Shown piece after piece: positions 51,181-60,295 of a DNA stretch of 64,000 nt. Made by a program: the position numbers and the translations under genes. How positions within the stretch are numbered: position 1 is the stretch's first letter; the number at the start of each line of letters is the position of its first letter. Source of the stretch: an uncultured Desulfobacter sp. (GTDB taxonomy: Bacteria > Desulfobacterota > Desulfobacteria > Desulfobacterales > Desulfobacteraceae); contig NZ_OY762614.1 of the NCBI RefSeq assembly GCF_963666145.1, forward strand, positions 5,446,501 to 5,510,500. The letters run 5' to 3'. The notes below the pieces were generated by a model, which did not search any database, had not been told where the DNA came from, and was given only the letters and a program-made list of their open reading frames with translations.

Positions 51181-52704
51181 ATGCTTTTAATTTTTCCGCC
51201 TGTGGCAAAACCGTGTGAACCGCCCGCAGGCATTGCGCTTTTGTCATCGGCTTTAAAAGAGAACGGTATCGACTATAAATGTGTTGATGCTAATGTGGAC
51301 GGTCTGTTATGGCTGATCAATTCCGTGGGACAGGACAAAGCAACGGACTCCTGGACCCGGCGGGCCCTGAAAAACAGGGATGCCATTTTAAAGGATCTAT
51401 GCAATCCGGATCTGTACACCAATTTTGACCGCTACCACCAGCGGGTCTATGACCTTAACCGGTTGGTGGCCGTCTCTGTAGATCAGTCACGGTTCAGAAT
51501 CAGCTTATCTGATTATTCGGACAATCAGCTCTCTTCGGTGGACTCAAAGGCCCTGCTCGACAGTGCAGCCGTGTACCGGGAAAATCCCTTTTTTCCTTAT
51601 TTTGAACAAAGACTTCGTCCTGTAATAGAATCCTGGGACCATCCCTGGATCGGCATCTCCCTGTGTTATCTCAACCAGGCCCTGGTCAGTTTTGCCCTGG
51701 CCGGCTGGATCAAAGCTAATTTTCCGGACAAAAAACTGGTCATGGGCGGGGGATTGATCTCTTCCTGGATGAGCCGTCCTGATTTTAATGATCCCTTTTC
51801 AAGTCTCATTGACCATCTGGTTAAAGGGGAGGGGGAAATTCCTTTACTGGCCCTGCTGGGGAAACCGGGTATCGAAAAAAAACACTATGTGCCGGATTAT
51901 GGATTCGCCGACAACCATCATTACATTGCCCCGGCCAAAATTCTGCCGTTCAGGGGATCCATCGGCTGTTACTGGAGCAAATGCAATTTTTGTCCTGAAA
52001 AGGCGGAAACCCGGCCTTACTCAACCCAGCGGGCGGATCGGGTGCTTGGCGATCTTAACGCCATGGCCGAAAATCACAATCCTGAGGTGGTTCATTTTAT
52101 AGATAATTCGGTGACGCCTGCATTTTTGCGTGCGCTTTCCAGGCAGCAGTGTGCGTTTAAATGGTACGGATTTGTGCGGTTTGAAAAGGATTTTGCTGAT
52201 CCTGAATTTTGCAAAGCGCTTAAACAAAGCGGATGTGAGATGCTGAAACTTGGCCTTGAATCCGGGGACCAGAAGGTGTTGGATGATATGGGCAAGGGAA
52301 CGGATCTTGAACTTGTGTCTGCCACCCTTGCCAATCTGAAGGCTGCAGGTATTTTGACCTTTGTCTATTTGCTTTTCGGCACCCATTATGAAGATGAGGC
52401 TGCAGCCCATCGCACACTGGCGTATATCAAGAAGCATAAATCAGATATTGACTATCTGAATCTGTCCGTGTTTAATTTGCCTAAGTTCAGTGACGATGCC
52501 CAAGGGCTTGTGACCCATGAATTTTACCATGGAGACCTCTCCTTATATTTGAATTTTGAACACCCCTGGGACTGGACCCGCCGCAAAGTGAAATCGTTTA
52601 TTGATAAAGAGTTTAAAAAACAGCTGGGCGTGGGGTCAAGGTTCCGGAAAAATCCGGCCTTTTTTTCATCCAACCATGCCATGTTTTTCAATAACTTAGA
52701 TTAA
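51181..52704 (+). CDS. B12-binding-like radical SAM protein
   Basis: A 507-residue protein. An N-terminal cobalamin-binding-like Rossmann region (LLIFPPVAKPCEPPAGIALLSSALKENG, and KLVMGGGLISSWM) is followed by a radical SAM core whose cluster motif is CYWSKCNFC (CxxxCxxC spacing). FIDNSVTPAFL, LKLGLESGDQKVLDDMGKGT and FVYLLFGTHYEDEAA complete the barrel. The closest style is the B12-dependent radical SAM family (methyltransferase-like), but the substrate cannot be named. Starts near the divergent trp promoter and is 17 bp upstream of cinA. Confidence 0.85.
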   Translation: MLLIFPPVAKPCEPPAGIALLSSALKENGIDYKCVDANVDGLLWLINSVGQDKATDSWTRRALKNRDAILKDLCNPDLYTNFDRYHQRVYDLNRLVAVSVDQSRFRISLSDYSDNQLSSVDSKALLDSAAVYRENPFFPYFEQRLRPVIESWDHPWIGISLCYLNQALVSFALAGWIKANFPDKKLVMGGGLISSWMSRPDFNDPFSSLIDHLVKGEGEIPLLALLGKPGIEKKHYVPDYGFADNHHYIAPAKILPFRGSIGCYWSKCNFCPEKAETRPYSTQRADRVLGDLNAMAENHNPEVVHFIDNSVTPAFLRALSRQQCAFKWYGFVRFEKDFADPEFCKALKQSGCEMLKLGLESGDQKVLDDMGKGTDLELVSATLANLKAAGILTFVYLLFGTHYEDEAAAHRTLAYIKKHKSDIDYLNLSVFNLPKFSDDAQGLVTHEFYHGDLSLYLNFEHPWDWTRRKVKSFIDKEFKKQLGVGSRFRKNPAFFSSNHAMFFNNLD

Positions 52705-52721
52705 TTTAAAAGGACTTTCCC

Positions 52722-53984
52722 ATGATCAAAGGCCATGTCTTTTCCACAGGCAATGAGGTATTGCTTGGTGATATTGCAGACACCAACAGCACTTTTTTAT
52801 GTCGGCAGCTTAAACGTTCAGGTGTGACCGTAATCAAAGCAAGCACTGTGCCTGATGATATGGATGCCCTTGTCCAGGAGATTAAAAGCATTGCATCCAC
52901 GGCAGATGTCTGCGTCATGACCGGCGGTCTTGGCCCCACCTCCGATGATTTAACGACCCAGGCGTTTGCCAAAGCCGCAGGCGTTGAACTTGCCATGGAT
53001 GATGACGCCATGCGCTCCATGAAAAAATTTTTTGATAAACGCGGGTATGATCTGACCCCTGCCAATGAGAAACAGGCTGTACTGCCCCAAGGCGCAAAGT
53101 TTATGGAGAATCTTCACGGTACCGCGCCAGGGTTTTCCATAATTATCGGCAATTGCCGTTTTTTTTGCATGCCTGGTGTTCCAAGGGAAATGGAGCGGAT
53201 GTTTGATCTGAACGTCAGACCCCGGTTGAAACAAATAACCGGGCATGCCGGTGAAATACAGGTGATACGTCTGACGGTGTTCGGCATGCACGAAGCAAAG
53301 GTCGGGGATGCACTTGAAGGGTTCAGCGAACATTTTCCTGAAATTCATTTAGGGTTTAGAATCATATTCCCGATGATTGAGGTCAAATTATCCTTGTCCA
53401 AAGAGTCGGTTTCCCAAGCCCAAGGGGATGCGGAGGATGACACCCGGATGAATCAGGCAAAGCAGTGGGTGACGGCAAGGATTGGATCAAATCTTGTTTC
53501 AGACCAGGGACTGACCCTGGCCGAGGAAGTCGGGCGGCTTCTATCAGCGCGGGGCCAGACGCTTAGTGTGGCAGAATCCTGTACCGGCGGGCTTGTGGCG
53601 AACCTGGTAACCGATGTGCCGGGAGCTTCCGACTATTTTTTATTTTCAGCCACCACCTATGCCAATTCAGCAAAAGAAGCGATTCTTAAGGTCTCCCGTA
53701 AAACCTTGGAAAATAATGGGGCGGTGGATGAGACCACTGCCCTTGAGATGGCAACCGGCGTCAAAACAGCCGGCGGATCCGACTGGGCTGTCTCCACCAC
53801 AGGTATTGCAGGCCCGACCGGCGGCAGCGAAGAGAAACCTGTGGGAACCGTATGCATTGGGGTGGCAGGACCGTCCCGGGCGCATTCCCAAAGGTTTATG
53901 CTGGACAGCGGCGACCGTGGGCGTAACAAACAATTGTTTGCCGCCATGGCCCTTGAGATGCTGCGCCGGGAGCTTTTGAAGTAA
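52722..53984 (+). CDS. cinA: CinA family protein (NMN amidohydrolase/competence-damage protein)
   Basis: A 420-residue two-domain CinA. The N-terminal MoaB/MogA-like domain has FSTGNEVLLGDIADTNSTFL, MTGGLGPTSDDLT and GVPREMERM. The C-terminal CinA domain has SVAESCTGGLVANLVTDVPGASDYF and TTGIAGPTGGSEEKPVGTV. Such proteins have ADP-ribose pyrophosphatase and NMN deamidase activities in NAD recycling. Confidence 0.95.
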   Translation: MIKGHVFSTGNEVLLGDIADTNSTFLCRQLKRSGVTVIKASTVPDDMDALVQEIKSIASTADVCVMTGGLGPTSDDLTTQAFAKAAGVELAMDDDAMRSMKKFFDKRGYDLTPANEKQAVLPQGAKFMENLHGTAPGFSIIIGNCRFFCMPGVPREMERMFDLNVRPRLKQITGHAGEIQVIRLTVFGMHEAKVGDALEGFSEHFPEIHLGFRIIFPMIEVKLSLSKESVSQAQGDAEDDTRMNQAKQWVTARIGSNLVSDQGLTLAEEVGRLLSARGQTLSVAESCTGGLVANLVTDVPGASDYFLFSATTYANSAKEAILKVSRKTLENNGAVDETTALEMATGVKTAGGSDWAVSTTGIAGPTGGSEEKPVGTVCIGVAGPSRAHSQRFMLDSGDRGRNKQLFAAMALEMLRRELLK

Positions 53985-53995
53985 ACATCCTGATT

Positions 53996-54871
53996 TTACT
54001 TAAATGAAACAGCTTCCAGCAAATCAGCACGCACACCGAAATTTATCATAACAGCGTTAGGCGATCTGGCAAATTGAGGTTTACCGTTTTTTATACCTAT
54101 GAATAATGGTTCGACGTTTCCTGCATTTATCAGTCCTATAACCTGGTTGTTTTTATTGAAAATAGGACTGCCTGACGCACCACCTGCAGCACCCAAATCA
54201 TGTCTGATCAATTTGTTTTTTGCTGGCCCGGAATCTCCAAGCCACCAGTCGCTTATTGCATTGATAGTGCCGGATTTTGTTGTAGCCATTACATTATTTA
54301 AATTCACATTCTCTCCAATAAGCTGTTCCATTGGAAATCCGATATATTGGATGGTATCCCCGGGTTTAAGGCTTCTCAGGGTTTCTGTGTCGGCCACGCT
54401 GAGCGGTGAAGGTAATTTTTCTTCTATACGCAAAAGAGCCACATCTGGTTCATTGACAGGCACCTTGCCATTCATGTCAACAGGTGTCCTCTTGTAACCT
54501 GGATGGATGGCCAAATCAATGATCCGCACAAATTTGCCTTTTGTTTTATTTGGCAGATAATAAGGTACGCCGGATATTTTTTGTTCTGCTAGGGCTTTCA
54601 ATCTATGTGAGACACCCTCTGCAACGTGCGCATTTGTCGCCAGCACATCTGTTTTGTACAACCATGCTGTTCCCACGGGATCAGACTGATACCCGGGAGC
54701 AGAGACAACCACGAGCCCCACACTCTTTTCCTTGTCACCGCTGCCTGTGGCCTGGGGCGATTCAAGCACACTATCCATTCCGATAACTGTCTGCCACTCA
54801 GATGCATACGCCTGTGTCTGGAAGAAAAAGCAAAAAACAAGCAGCGAGAAAAAAATGCCATATCTTTTCAT
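53996..54871 (-). CDS. Exported trypsin-like serine protease
   Basis: A 291-residue protein with a signal peptide (GIFFSLLVFCFFFQTQAYA). Chymotrypsin-fold triad: H82 (LATNAHVAEGV), D143 (NEPDVALLRIE) and S233 (GAAGGASGSPIFN). No PDZ domain, unlike DegP. Periplasmic or surface protease of unknown target. It is the last gene of the long minus-strand envelope gene run and converges on cinA. Confidence 0.88.
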   Translation of the reverse strand: MKRYGIFFSLLVFCFFFQTQAYASEWQTVIGMDSVLESPQATGSGDKEKSVGLVVVSAPGYQSDPVGTAWLYKTDVLATNAHVAEGVSHRLKALAEQKISGVPYYLPNKTKGKFVRIIDLAIHPGYKRTPVDMNGKVPVNEPDVALLRIEEKLPSPLSVADTETLRSLKPGDTIQYIGFPMEQLIGENVNLNNVMATTKSGTINAISDWWLGDSGPAKNKLIRHDLGAAGGASGSPIFNKNNQVIGLINAGNVEPLFIGIKNGKPQFARSPNAVMINFGVRADLLEAVSFK

Positions 54872-54891
54872 GAGAATACCCTTCTGGATTT

Positions 54892-54980
54892 ATGTAAGAA
54901 AGTTTGCCTACCCTGCTGGATTTTTAAACTTTGGTTGAGGGCTGAACCTGGATGAAAACCAGGTCAGCCCATGGCCGTTA
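54892..54980. repeat. Dispersed hairpin repeat, copy 2
   Basis: TGTAAGAAAGTT is followed by a hairpin with arms GGGCTGAACCTGG (54939-54951) and CCAGGTCAGCCC (54959-54970, one bulge), then CATGGCCGTT. Same order as the element at 31312-31385. A weaker relative may lie at 60901-60935. Lies between two minus-strand genes. Confidence 0.5.
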
Positions 54981-56069
54981 TTCAAAACTTCTATCAGATC
55001 CGCTTGAATTCTCAGGATCATGCCGTCCGGCAAATTCCCGGTCCCTCATTCTTTCCCGGTCTATTACAAACTGGATTGATCTGGAGGTGGCGTCTCCGGG
55101 AACAAAACCCATCATCAATTTCATTTCAGATGGAGAATACCGGTAAGGTACACCGTTGATATAGATCTCTCCCCCGGCATCCAGAATATCGTTGACTGTT
55201 TTCATAATATTGGCCTGGAGGCGGAACGGATCTGTTTGGTTGGTATCAATTTCGACCTCCCATTCCGTTACACAGGCCTGGGGGTTGTCATTGACAATTC
55301 TCTGGTTGTACCGTCTTGTATCCATAACACCGCGCACCGTGTTTAATACTTTTCCAAAAACCTCTACGATTTCATATTCATTGGCTTGGTCCAGCCTGAG
55401 GTTGATATATTGCGCCTGTTTCTCTGCATTCCTTGCCAGAACGCCTTTTCCCTGGCTTGTAGATCCACCGTTACTGGCGGTGTTGGCATACTCTGACCGG
55501 CTCCAGTTGGTCAATGTTCTTCCCACCACATCCCCGACTTCTTTCTCAACAACGGCGACGGCTTCATCAGCATCTCTTTTGGTTACTTTAAAGGTTTTCA
55601 TCACATTGGCTCCCAGGGAGCGGCCGCCGCTGTCATAGCCTTTGCCGTCAAGCATGGCTGCTGCTTTGTAATAGCCGTCAGCGGTCTTTTTCATTTTCAC
55701 ATTCAACCAGACAATGTACACCGCATCCGTTCCAAATCTCTGACACATATTTTGGGAGACCAGCATGGAATCTTCCCGGGCCCTTTCCATTAGTCTGTTT
55801 AGCTCTTTTTCGGACGCTTCCTTTGCAAAGGGATCAATGACCTCAAACCCGTGGCTTACCAGTTGATTCTCTATAAATCCGGACATTCTCCTGTAATGCA
55901 GTACCAGTTTATCTGAACTTTTGCCGACCTCATTTCCTTCTTCCACGTAAAACGGAAGCACCACAATCCTGGTTCTTATTTTCGCTTGGGCCGTCAACAC
56001 GCCGGACAGCAGAAGGCAGAAACTTAAACATAAAATCGTTCCAATTTTTTTTGCACTTGATTGTTTCAT
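54978..56069 (-). CDS. Exported protein of unknown function (TolB/CsgG-like N-terminus)
   Basis: 363 residues from the ATG at 56069, with AAAAGGAG upstream. Signal peptide (TILCLSFCLLLSGVLTAQA), then RIVVLPFYVEEGNEVGKSSDKLVLHYRRMSGFIENQLVSHGFEVIDPFA, reminiscent of the TolB-N/CsgG type domain that opens many lipoprotein activators. The remainder has alternating helices and strands and a polar C-terminus. Not recognised beyond that. Probably periplasmic, and part of the envelope gene run. Confidence 0.65.
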   Translation of the reverse strand: MKQSSAKKIGTILCLSFCLLLSGVLTAQAKIRTRIVVLPFYVEEGNEVGKSSDKLVLHYRRMSGFIENQLVSHGFEVIDPFAKEASEKELNRLMERAREDSMLVSQNMCQRFGTDAVYIVWLNVKMKKTADGYYKAAAMLDGKGYDSGGRSLGANVMKTFKVTKRDADEAVAVVEKEVGDVVGRTLTNWSRSEYANTASNGGSTSQGKGVLARNAEKQAQYINLRLDQANEYEIVEVFGKVLNTVRGVMDTRRYNQRIVNDNPQACVTEWEVEIDTNQTDPFRLQANIMKTVNDILDAGGEIYINGVPYRYSPSEMKLMMGFVPGDATSRSIQFVIDRERMRDREFAGRHDPENSSGSDRSFE

Positions 56070-56112
56070 TTGAACTCCTTTTGGTCTTTTTTGGTAAAAA
56101 ACGGTCAATTTA

Positions 56113-56203
56113 TTTGCGTTCAAGGCTGATGAAAATTAAAATCCTCGTAACACATTTAGTATTTTGAGGGTTCAAGTTTTCATTCTTGCCGGGTTTCTCA
56201 AAC
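56113..56203. repeat. MITE-like palindromic repeat, diverged copy C
   Basis: A 91-bp imperfect palindrome between two minus-strand genes. Read on the minus strand it starts GTTTGAG, has ACGAGGATTTTAA in the second half and ends TTGAACGCAAA, paralleling copy B (GTTTGGAGG, GTGAGGATTTTAA, TTCGTTCAAA in its own orientation). Shorter and more diverged than A and B. Confidence 0.45.
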
Positions 56204-56282
56204 GTTTCCTTCTAATTTTGAATATCGAACAAACTTACAGTTTTTCTAATAGACGTTCTTTTTTACCTTCCCGGCAGATGGA

Positions 56283-57575
56283 TTAATCAAATCCGGTAAA
56301 GAAAGTGACCCGCAATTGTTCCGGAGACCGGGCCTCCAGCTTAAACCGGGTAATGTCTTGGGCTATCAGGCTTTTTTTCATCCACATTGTCATTTCCTCC
56401 ATCCGTTGGAACTGCCTGTCTCTCACAGTCAATTCATAGCAGATACAAGCCCCGTATGTGTCACAGCGGTCATAAATTTGTCGGACCCGGACTGCCCCGG
56501 GATAAGTTTTCAGCATGGGGTAGAATCTGTTTTCAATGCTGTTTTGAAAATCCAGAAAGCAGACGGCCAGCACGTTGCCGGATCGTTGCGGCGGCTCAGG
56601 CTTTTTTTGGGGAGGGCTCTTTTTTACGGGGGCAGGGGGCTGCACAGACACCAGGGTGTCAAGGGCGACATAGGCCTGGGTCTCCTTTCCGGGCACATAG
56701 CGTTTGTCCATTTTGTACCGGGGGGTGACCCATACCTGGTAGAGTCCCTGGTGGATCTCGTGGACCCTGGCCAGCAACCTGATATTGGCCTTTGACGGAT
56801 CATCGGTAACGGTGACCCCTTTATAGCTTGCGATATAATTGGCGATCAGTCCAAAGGCATTATCAAAGTACCGGATCTTGCCGGGATTATCCTTTTCCAC
56901 ATAAACAACGGCTTCGTCAAGATCCATGTTGCTGAAAAGACAGCTTAAATTTCTTGAAACATAGGCAGCCAGGAGGTCGGCCTGGTTTTTGTTAAAGGGC
57001 AGGGGTCTTAGGCCAAGCAAGTAGTCGTCGGGTGTTTTGCTGGAAAGGGCTTTTTTCTGCATGGATGATGCATGCCCCTGCCAGGAGATGCCAAAGCCTG
57101 TGATCCATTGTTTTTCAGCGATATCCAGGGCTCTGATCGTAACGTGAAGGTCCCCGTCCAGGCTGGACAGGGAGGCGTCAATTCCCACATAGATCGCCTC
57201 TTTTTGTCCACCGGTGCAGTCCATTTGTTTTACCTGGGTGTGCTGCGTCCAGGGTTTTGTTGACGGGCGCCAGACAAGACCCATGCCGGGTTTTGTCAAC
57301 AGTCCGTCCGTAATGGTTTCCCGGATCTGCATGGTTAATTCGTCAATGTTGGCCTCGACATTGTCCCGGTTCATGCTCACCAGCAAAAAGGGCTGACCCT
57401 TGAACCTGGGATTTTCCCCCAGTTCCCTTATCAGGTAAGGCACCGCCTCCCTGTCAACCCATTGCTCAAGGGAGAGCCTGCTTCCCAGGGCGCCCGGAGA
57501 TGATTTACCCGTGGTTGCACATCCCGATGCCGTCAGGGTCGCCGCACAACAGAGTAAAATTAAAAATCTTAACAT
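56283..57575 (-). CDS. LpoB-like lipoprotein of unknown function
   Basis: A 430-residue lipoprotein with lipobox LTASGC (Cys19). Residues about 35-200 resemble the LpoB/FlgO type of small outer-membrane lipoprotein domain (VPYLIRELGENPRFKGQPFLLVSMNRDNVEANIDELTMQIRETITDGL). A second related region may follow (KANIRLLARVHEIHQGLYQVWV). A Pro/Lys spacer precedes a C-terminal domain that starts VLAVCFLDFQNSIENRF. A regulator of peptidoglycan synthesis is possible by analogy, and the lytic transglycosylase gene 15 bp upstream fits that; unproven. Confidence 0.65.
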   Translation of the reverse strand: MLRFLILLCCAATLTASGCATTGKSSPGALGSRLSLEQWVDREAVPYLIRELGENPRFKGQPFLLVSMNRDNVEANIDELTMQIRETITDGLLTKPGMGLVWRPSTKPWTQHTQVKQMDCTGGQKEAIYVGIDASLSSLDGDLHVTIRALDIAEKQWITGFGISWQGHASSMQKKALSSKTPDDYLLGLRPLPFNKNQADLLAAYVSRNLSCLFSNMDLDEAVVYVEKDNPGKIRYFDNAFGLIANYIASYKGVTVTDDPSKANIRLLARVHEIHQGLYQVWVTPRYKMDKRYVPGKETQAYVALDTLVSVQPPAPVKKSPPQKKPEPPQRSGNVLAVCFLDFQNSIENRFYPMLKTYPGAVRVRQIYDRCDTYGACICYELTVRDRQFQRMEEMTMWMKKSLIAQDITRFKLEARSPEQLRVTFFTGFD

Positions 57576-57589
57576 GATGCCTGACTCCT

Positions 57590-58423
57590 TTATTGAAATG
57601 CTTTGTCTATCTTTAAATGGTATCCAAGCTTTTTCATCTGTTGGACACTCTTATCCTGTTCATCTTTGGTCTCTGTGAGCAGGACAATATAGGTTTCTCC
57701 CAGGGAGGTTCGGAACCAGTCCAGCTTCAGATTCGGCGCCCTTTCCTTGAAATAGGCCATAAAATCCCTGGCCCGCAACGGATTATGGAACAAGATCACC
57801 GGGATCTTGGTGCCGGGTGTGTATTTTTTCTTTTTAGCGGGTGAAGGTTTGCCTTTTACCGCCCCGGCCAGTACCTGCTGAAGGTGGTGATAGATATAAC
57901 CGCTATACCAGTCGGCACCTTTTGGGATCGGTGCGCCCCGGGTTCTGGAAATCCGGCCCGGGCCGTAATTGTAGGCTGCAACGGCCCGGTGCAGGTCTCC
58001 GTTATAGCGATCCAGCATCATGCGGATATATTTTGCCCCGGCACTGATGTTGCGGCAGGGATCATAGAGCTGTTCTTTGGCGGTAAAGCCCAGGTCCCCT
58101 GCCGTTCCCGGCCACTGGATCTGCATGATGCCATAACAGGATTTGGATGATCCGGCCCTGGCGTTGAAATCTGACTCTCCCCGGGCCATGGCCAGCAGCA
58201 GGGTTAGGGGAAGGTCGTATCTTTTGGCTGCCTGTCTGAAGCACGCTTCGTAAGGGTATTCACTCACCGGTTCCAAAGCGGATTGGTCGGCAAGATAGGT
58301 TTTCCAGGCCTTGGCATAGTCCAGCTTTTTGATTTCCAGTCTGGCCCAGGCCGTGTTCGGTGCCCAAAGACTCCCAAAACCTGATAGAAGCCAAACCATT
58401 ATGATGACGATAGAAACTCTCAT
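57590..58423 (-). CDS. Lytic transglycosylase (SLT family)
   Basis: 277 residues from the ATG at 58423, with AAAGGA upstream. Signal peptide (SIVIIMVWLLSGFGSLW...AWA), then an SLT domain: catalytic glutamate in ARGESDFN, CYGIMQI, AGAKYIRMMLDRYNGD and AVAAYNYGPG. The C-terminal 80 residues (PVILFHNPLRARDFMAYFKERAP, GETYIVLLTE) have the size and pattern of a SPOR-like glycan-binding domain. It cleaves peptidoglycan glycan strands in the periplasm. Confidence 0.9.
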   Translation of the reverse strand: MRVSIVIIMVWLLSGFGSLWAPNTAWARLEIKKLDYAKAWKTYLADQSALEPVSEYPYEACFRQAAKRYDLPLTLLLAMARGESDFNARAGSSKSCYGIMQIQWPGTAGDLGFTAKEQLYDPCRNISAGAKYIRMMLDRYNGDLHRAVAAYNYGPGRISRTRGAPIPKGADWYSGYIYHHLQQVLAGAVKGKPSPAKKKKYTPGTKIPVILFHNPLRARDFMAYFKERAPNLKLDWFRTSLGETYIVLLTETKDEQDKSVQQMKKLGYHLKIDKAFQ

Positions 58424-58578
58424 GCGCGTCCTTTCTGTATTTGCAAGAAACCATAAACCGGAGACGAGGGAATGAAGCGATGCAATACGTATCAAACTAA
58501 AGTCTGGGCTGGTTCATAGTTTCTCTCTTGGTTGTGAATTGTGCCTGGGTATCCATGGATTGCGTCCGCCGACGGCTG

Positions 58579-59631
58579 TTATTCAAGGCTTACTTTTCCC
58601 AGGGACGAAATGACAAGATCTCCGCCTTTTCTATCCTGCATCAGCCGGTCGAACTGGGCGGTGATGTCAGGGGAAAGGGTCACCCCATAGGTGACCTCGC
58701 TTTTTTTAAAGGCCGCCACAACCGTTCTACCGGCCTGGATAATCTGGTCCGGAACCGTAGACCTGACCATTTTATATATTTTTTCAGGTGTGCTTGCTGA
58801 GACAAATGAGACACTGCCCAAAGAAGAGACCGAAAGCATCCAGGCCCTGTCCCCGGACAGCATGTAAAATTTAACTTTTTTCCCCTGTTTTAGGAGGTGC
58901 ATCAGGTCCTGGTTGGACTTGAACCCCAGGGAAAAGCCTTCCTTCTCCGGCTGAACAGGAAACGGTTTGGATTCAGGTGTATCCGGTGCCGTGGTTTCTG
59001 CCGGTTTTGCCTGGGCTTTTGTGGGGGCAGGTTCCGGACGCTGTTTTTCCATATCAGCGACGGCCTGTTGGGTTTCGGCAAGGGCTTTTTCCATTGCGTC
59101 CAACCGGTCTCTGCCCCGGGCGACCATCTGGGATGTCCGGTCCAGGTCTGCCTGTTTTTGGACCAGTTCTTCCCGGGCCTTTGATGCCAGGGTGCGGAAT
59201 TTTTCCTCCTGGGCCTTCGCTTCATGAATCAGGGCGCTCACAGCGGAAAACATTTGTTTTTTTTCTTTGAGTGCCTGGGCTTTTTCATTGGAAGCTTTGT
59301 CAAGGGCCTCTATCCGTTCAAGGCTCTCTTTTAATTGCTTTGTATTGGCTTCAAGGGCTTTTTTCTTATCCGCAACCTGGGCTTCCAGAGCGCCCAGGAA
59401 TTGATTTAATTCCCGGGCCTTTTGCTCCAGATTATTTATCTGCTGCTCAAGCAGTTCCTTATCGAGCATTTGGGGTTTGTTTTCCGTCTGACTTACTGGC
59501 AGGGACTGTACCAAGGCAAAAACGATCATCAGGCAAAGGCAGATGATGGCAAAAAAACGCATGATATCCGTTTGAAGTGCTTCGGCTTCATTGCTCGCCG
59601 AGCCTTGGGTTCTATGCCGCATGGTAATCAT
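58579..59631 (-). CDS. ExbD/TolR-like membrane protein with long periplasmic coiled coil
   Basis: 350 residues from the ATG at 59631, which overlaps the stop of the ExbB/MotA-like gene (TGATG). One TM segment at about 22-43 begins TDIMRFFAIICLCLMIVFAL, which lines up with the ExbD/TolR/MotB helix, including the proton-path aspartate (D22). A coiled coil of about 145 residues follows (54-197), then a Pro-rich linker and a globular domain of about 120 residues (YMLSGDRAWMLSVSSLGSVSFVS). It is probably the moving partner of a proton-driven complex. The C-terminal domain is not the usual ExbD or OmpA type. Confidence 0.65.
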   Translation of the reverse strand: MITMRHRTQGSASNEAEALQTDIMRFFAIICLCLMIVFALVQSLPVSQTENKPQMLDKELLEQQINNLEQKARELNQFLGALEAQVADKKKALEANTKQLKESLERIEALDKASNEKAQALKEKKQMFSAVSALIHEAKAQEEKFRTLASKAREELVQKQADLDRTSQMVARGRDRLDAMEKALAETQQAVADMEKQRPEPAPTKAQAKPAETTAPDTPESKPFPVQPEKEGFSLGFKSNQDLMHLLKQGKKVKFYMLSGDRAWMLSVSSLGSVSFVSASTPEKIYKMVRSTVPDQIIQAGRTVVAAFKKSEVTYGVTLSPDITAQFDRLMQDRKGGDLVISSLGKVSLE

Positions 59632-60278
59632 CAAAATGGATTCCCCTTTTTTTCCTGGATCAGCCGGGCAATGTTGTCCAGACGGTCAAGCACCTGCCGG
59701 GCCTGGGCCTCTGTTTGGGAGTCAAAAAAAGCCGTGAGTCTTGGACCGGTGACCCATGATTTTATAAGTCGCATGATATACCCACCGATTCCTCCGACAA
59801 TGGTGGTGGACAAGGAGAGAAGAATGCCGCCTTCCACCAGTTGGGTCAGGATATAAAATGCGCCTTTTTGTGCTGCGGTTTGTGCATCCATATTGCCCAG
59901 GGCGGCCAAGAGGGCGTTGCGCATGCCGATGGCCGTCCAGATAACGCCGATACCGAAAAATATGGTGGTCAGCAAATCAATTTTTTCTTCCAGTACAAAC
60001 ACCTTGCTTGAAACCGGATTCGGCGTGTTGAGAAGAACGGATAATTTTCTTAGGTAGACACAGTAAGCAACCGTGACCAGGACAAAAGGGACAAGAGACA
60101 ATCCCAGGTTTTCGTAACACCACCTCAGCATAGGGACAAGGGAGATGCCGTTGGGCGAACTTACAGCGATCACCCCTGCCATGTTGAGCATGTACAGGGC
60201 GGCTGCGGTGAAGATAATGCCGGCAGCCGCACCTGTTGCATAGGAAAAAAGAGTCGGGGGATTTTGTTTCCCTTTCAT
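59631..60278 (-). CDS. ExbB/TolQ/MotA-like proton channel subunit
   Basis: A 215-residue membrane protein with four hydrophobic segments (about 11-40, 58-78, 100-127, 146-172). The last two match the conserved pair of the MotA/TolQ/ExbB family: DLLTTIFFGIGVIWTAIGMRNALLAAL, then LVEGGILLSLSTTIVGGIGGY, with the expected polar threonines. It lacks the large cytoplasmic loop of MotA. Translationally coupled to the ExbD-like gene, so the two probably form one stator-like unit. Confidence 0.65.
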   Translation of the reverse strand: MKGKQNPPTLFSYATGAAAGIIFTAAALYMLNMAGVIAVSSPNGISLVPMLRWCYENLGLSLVPFVLVTVAYCVYLRKLSVLLNTPNPVSSKVFVLEEKIDLLTTIFFGIGVIWTAIGMRNALLAALGNMDAQTAAQKGAFYILTQLVEGGILLSLSTTIVGGIGGYIMRLIKSWVTGPRLTAFFDSQTEAQARQVLDRLDNIARLIQEKKGNPF

Positions 60279-60295
60279 TTTTTATACGTTTCCCT

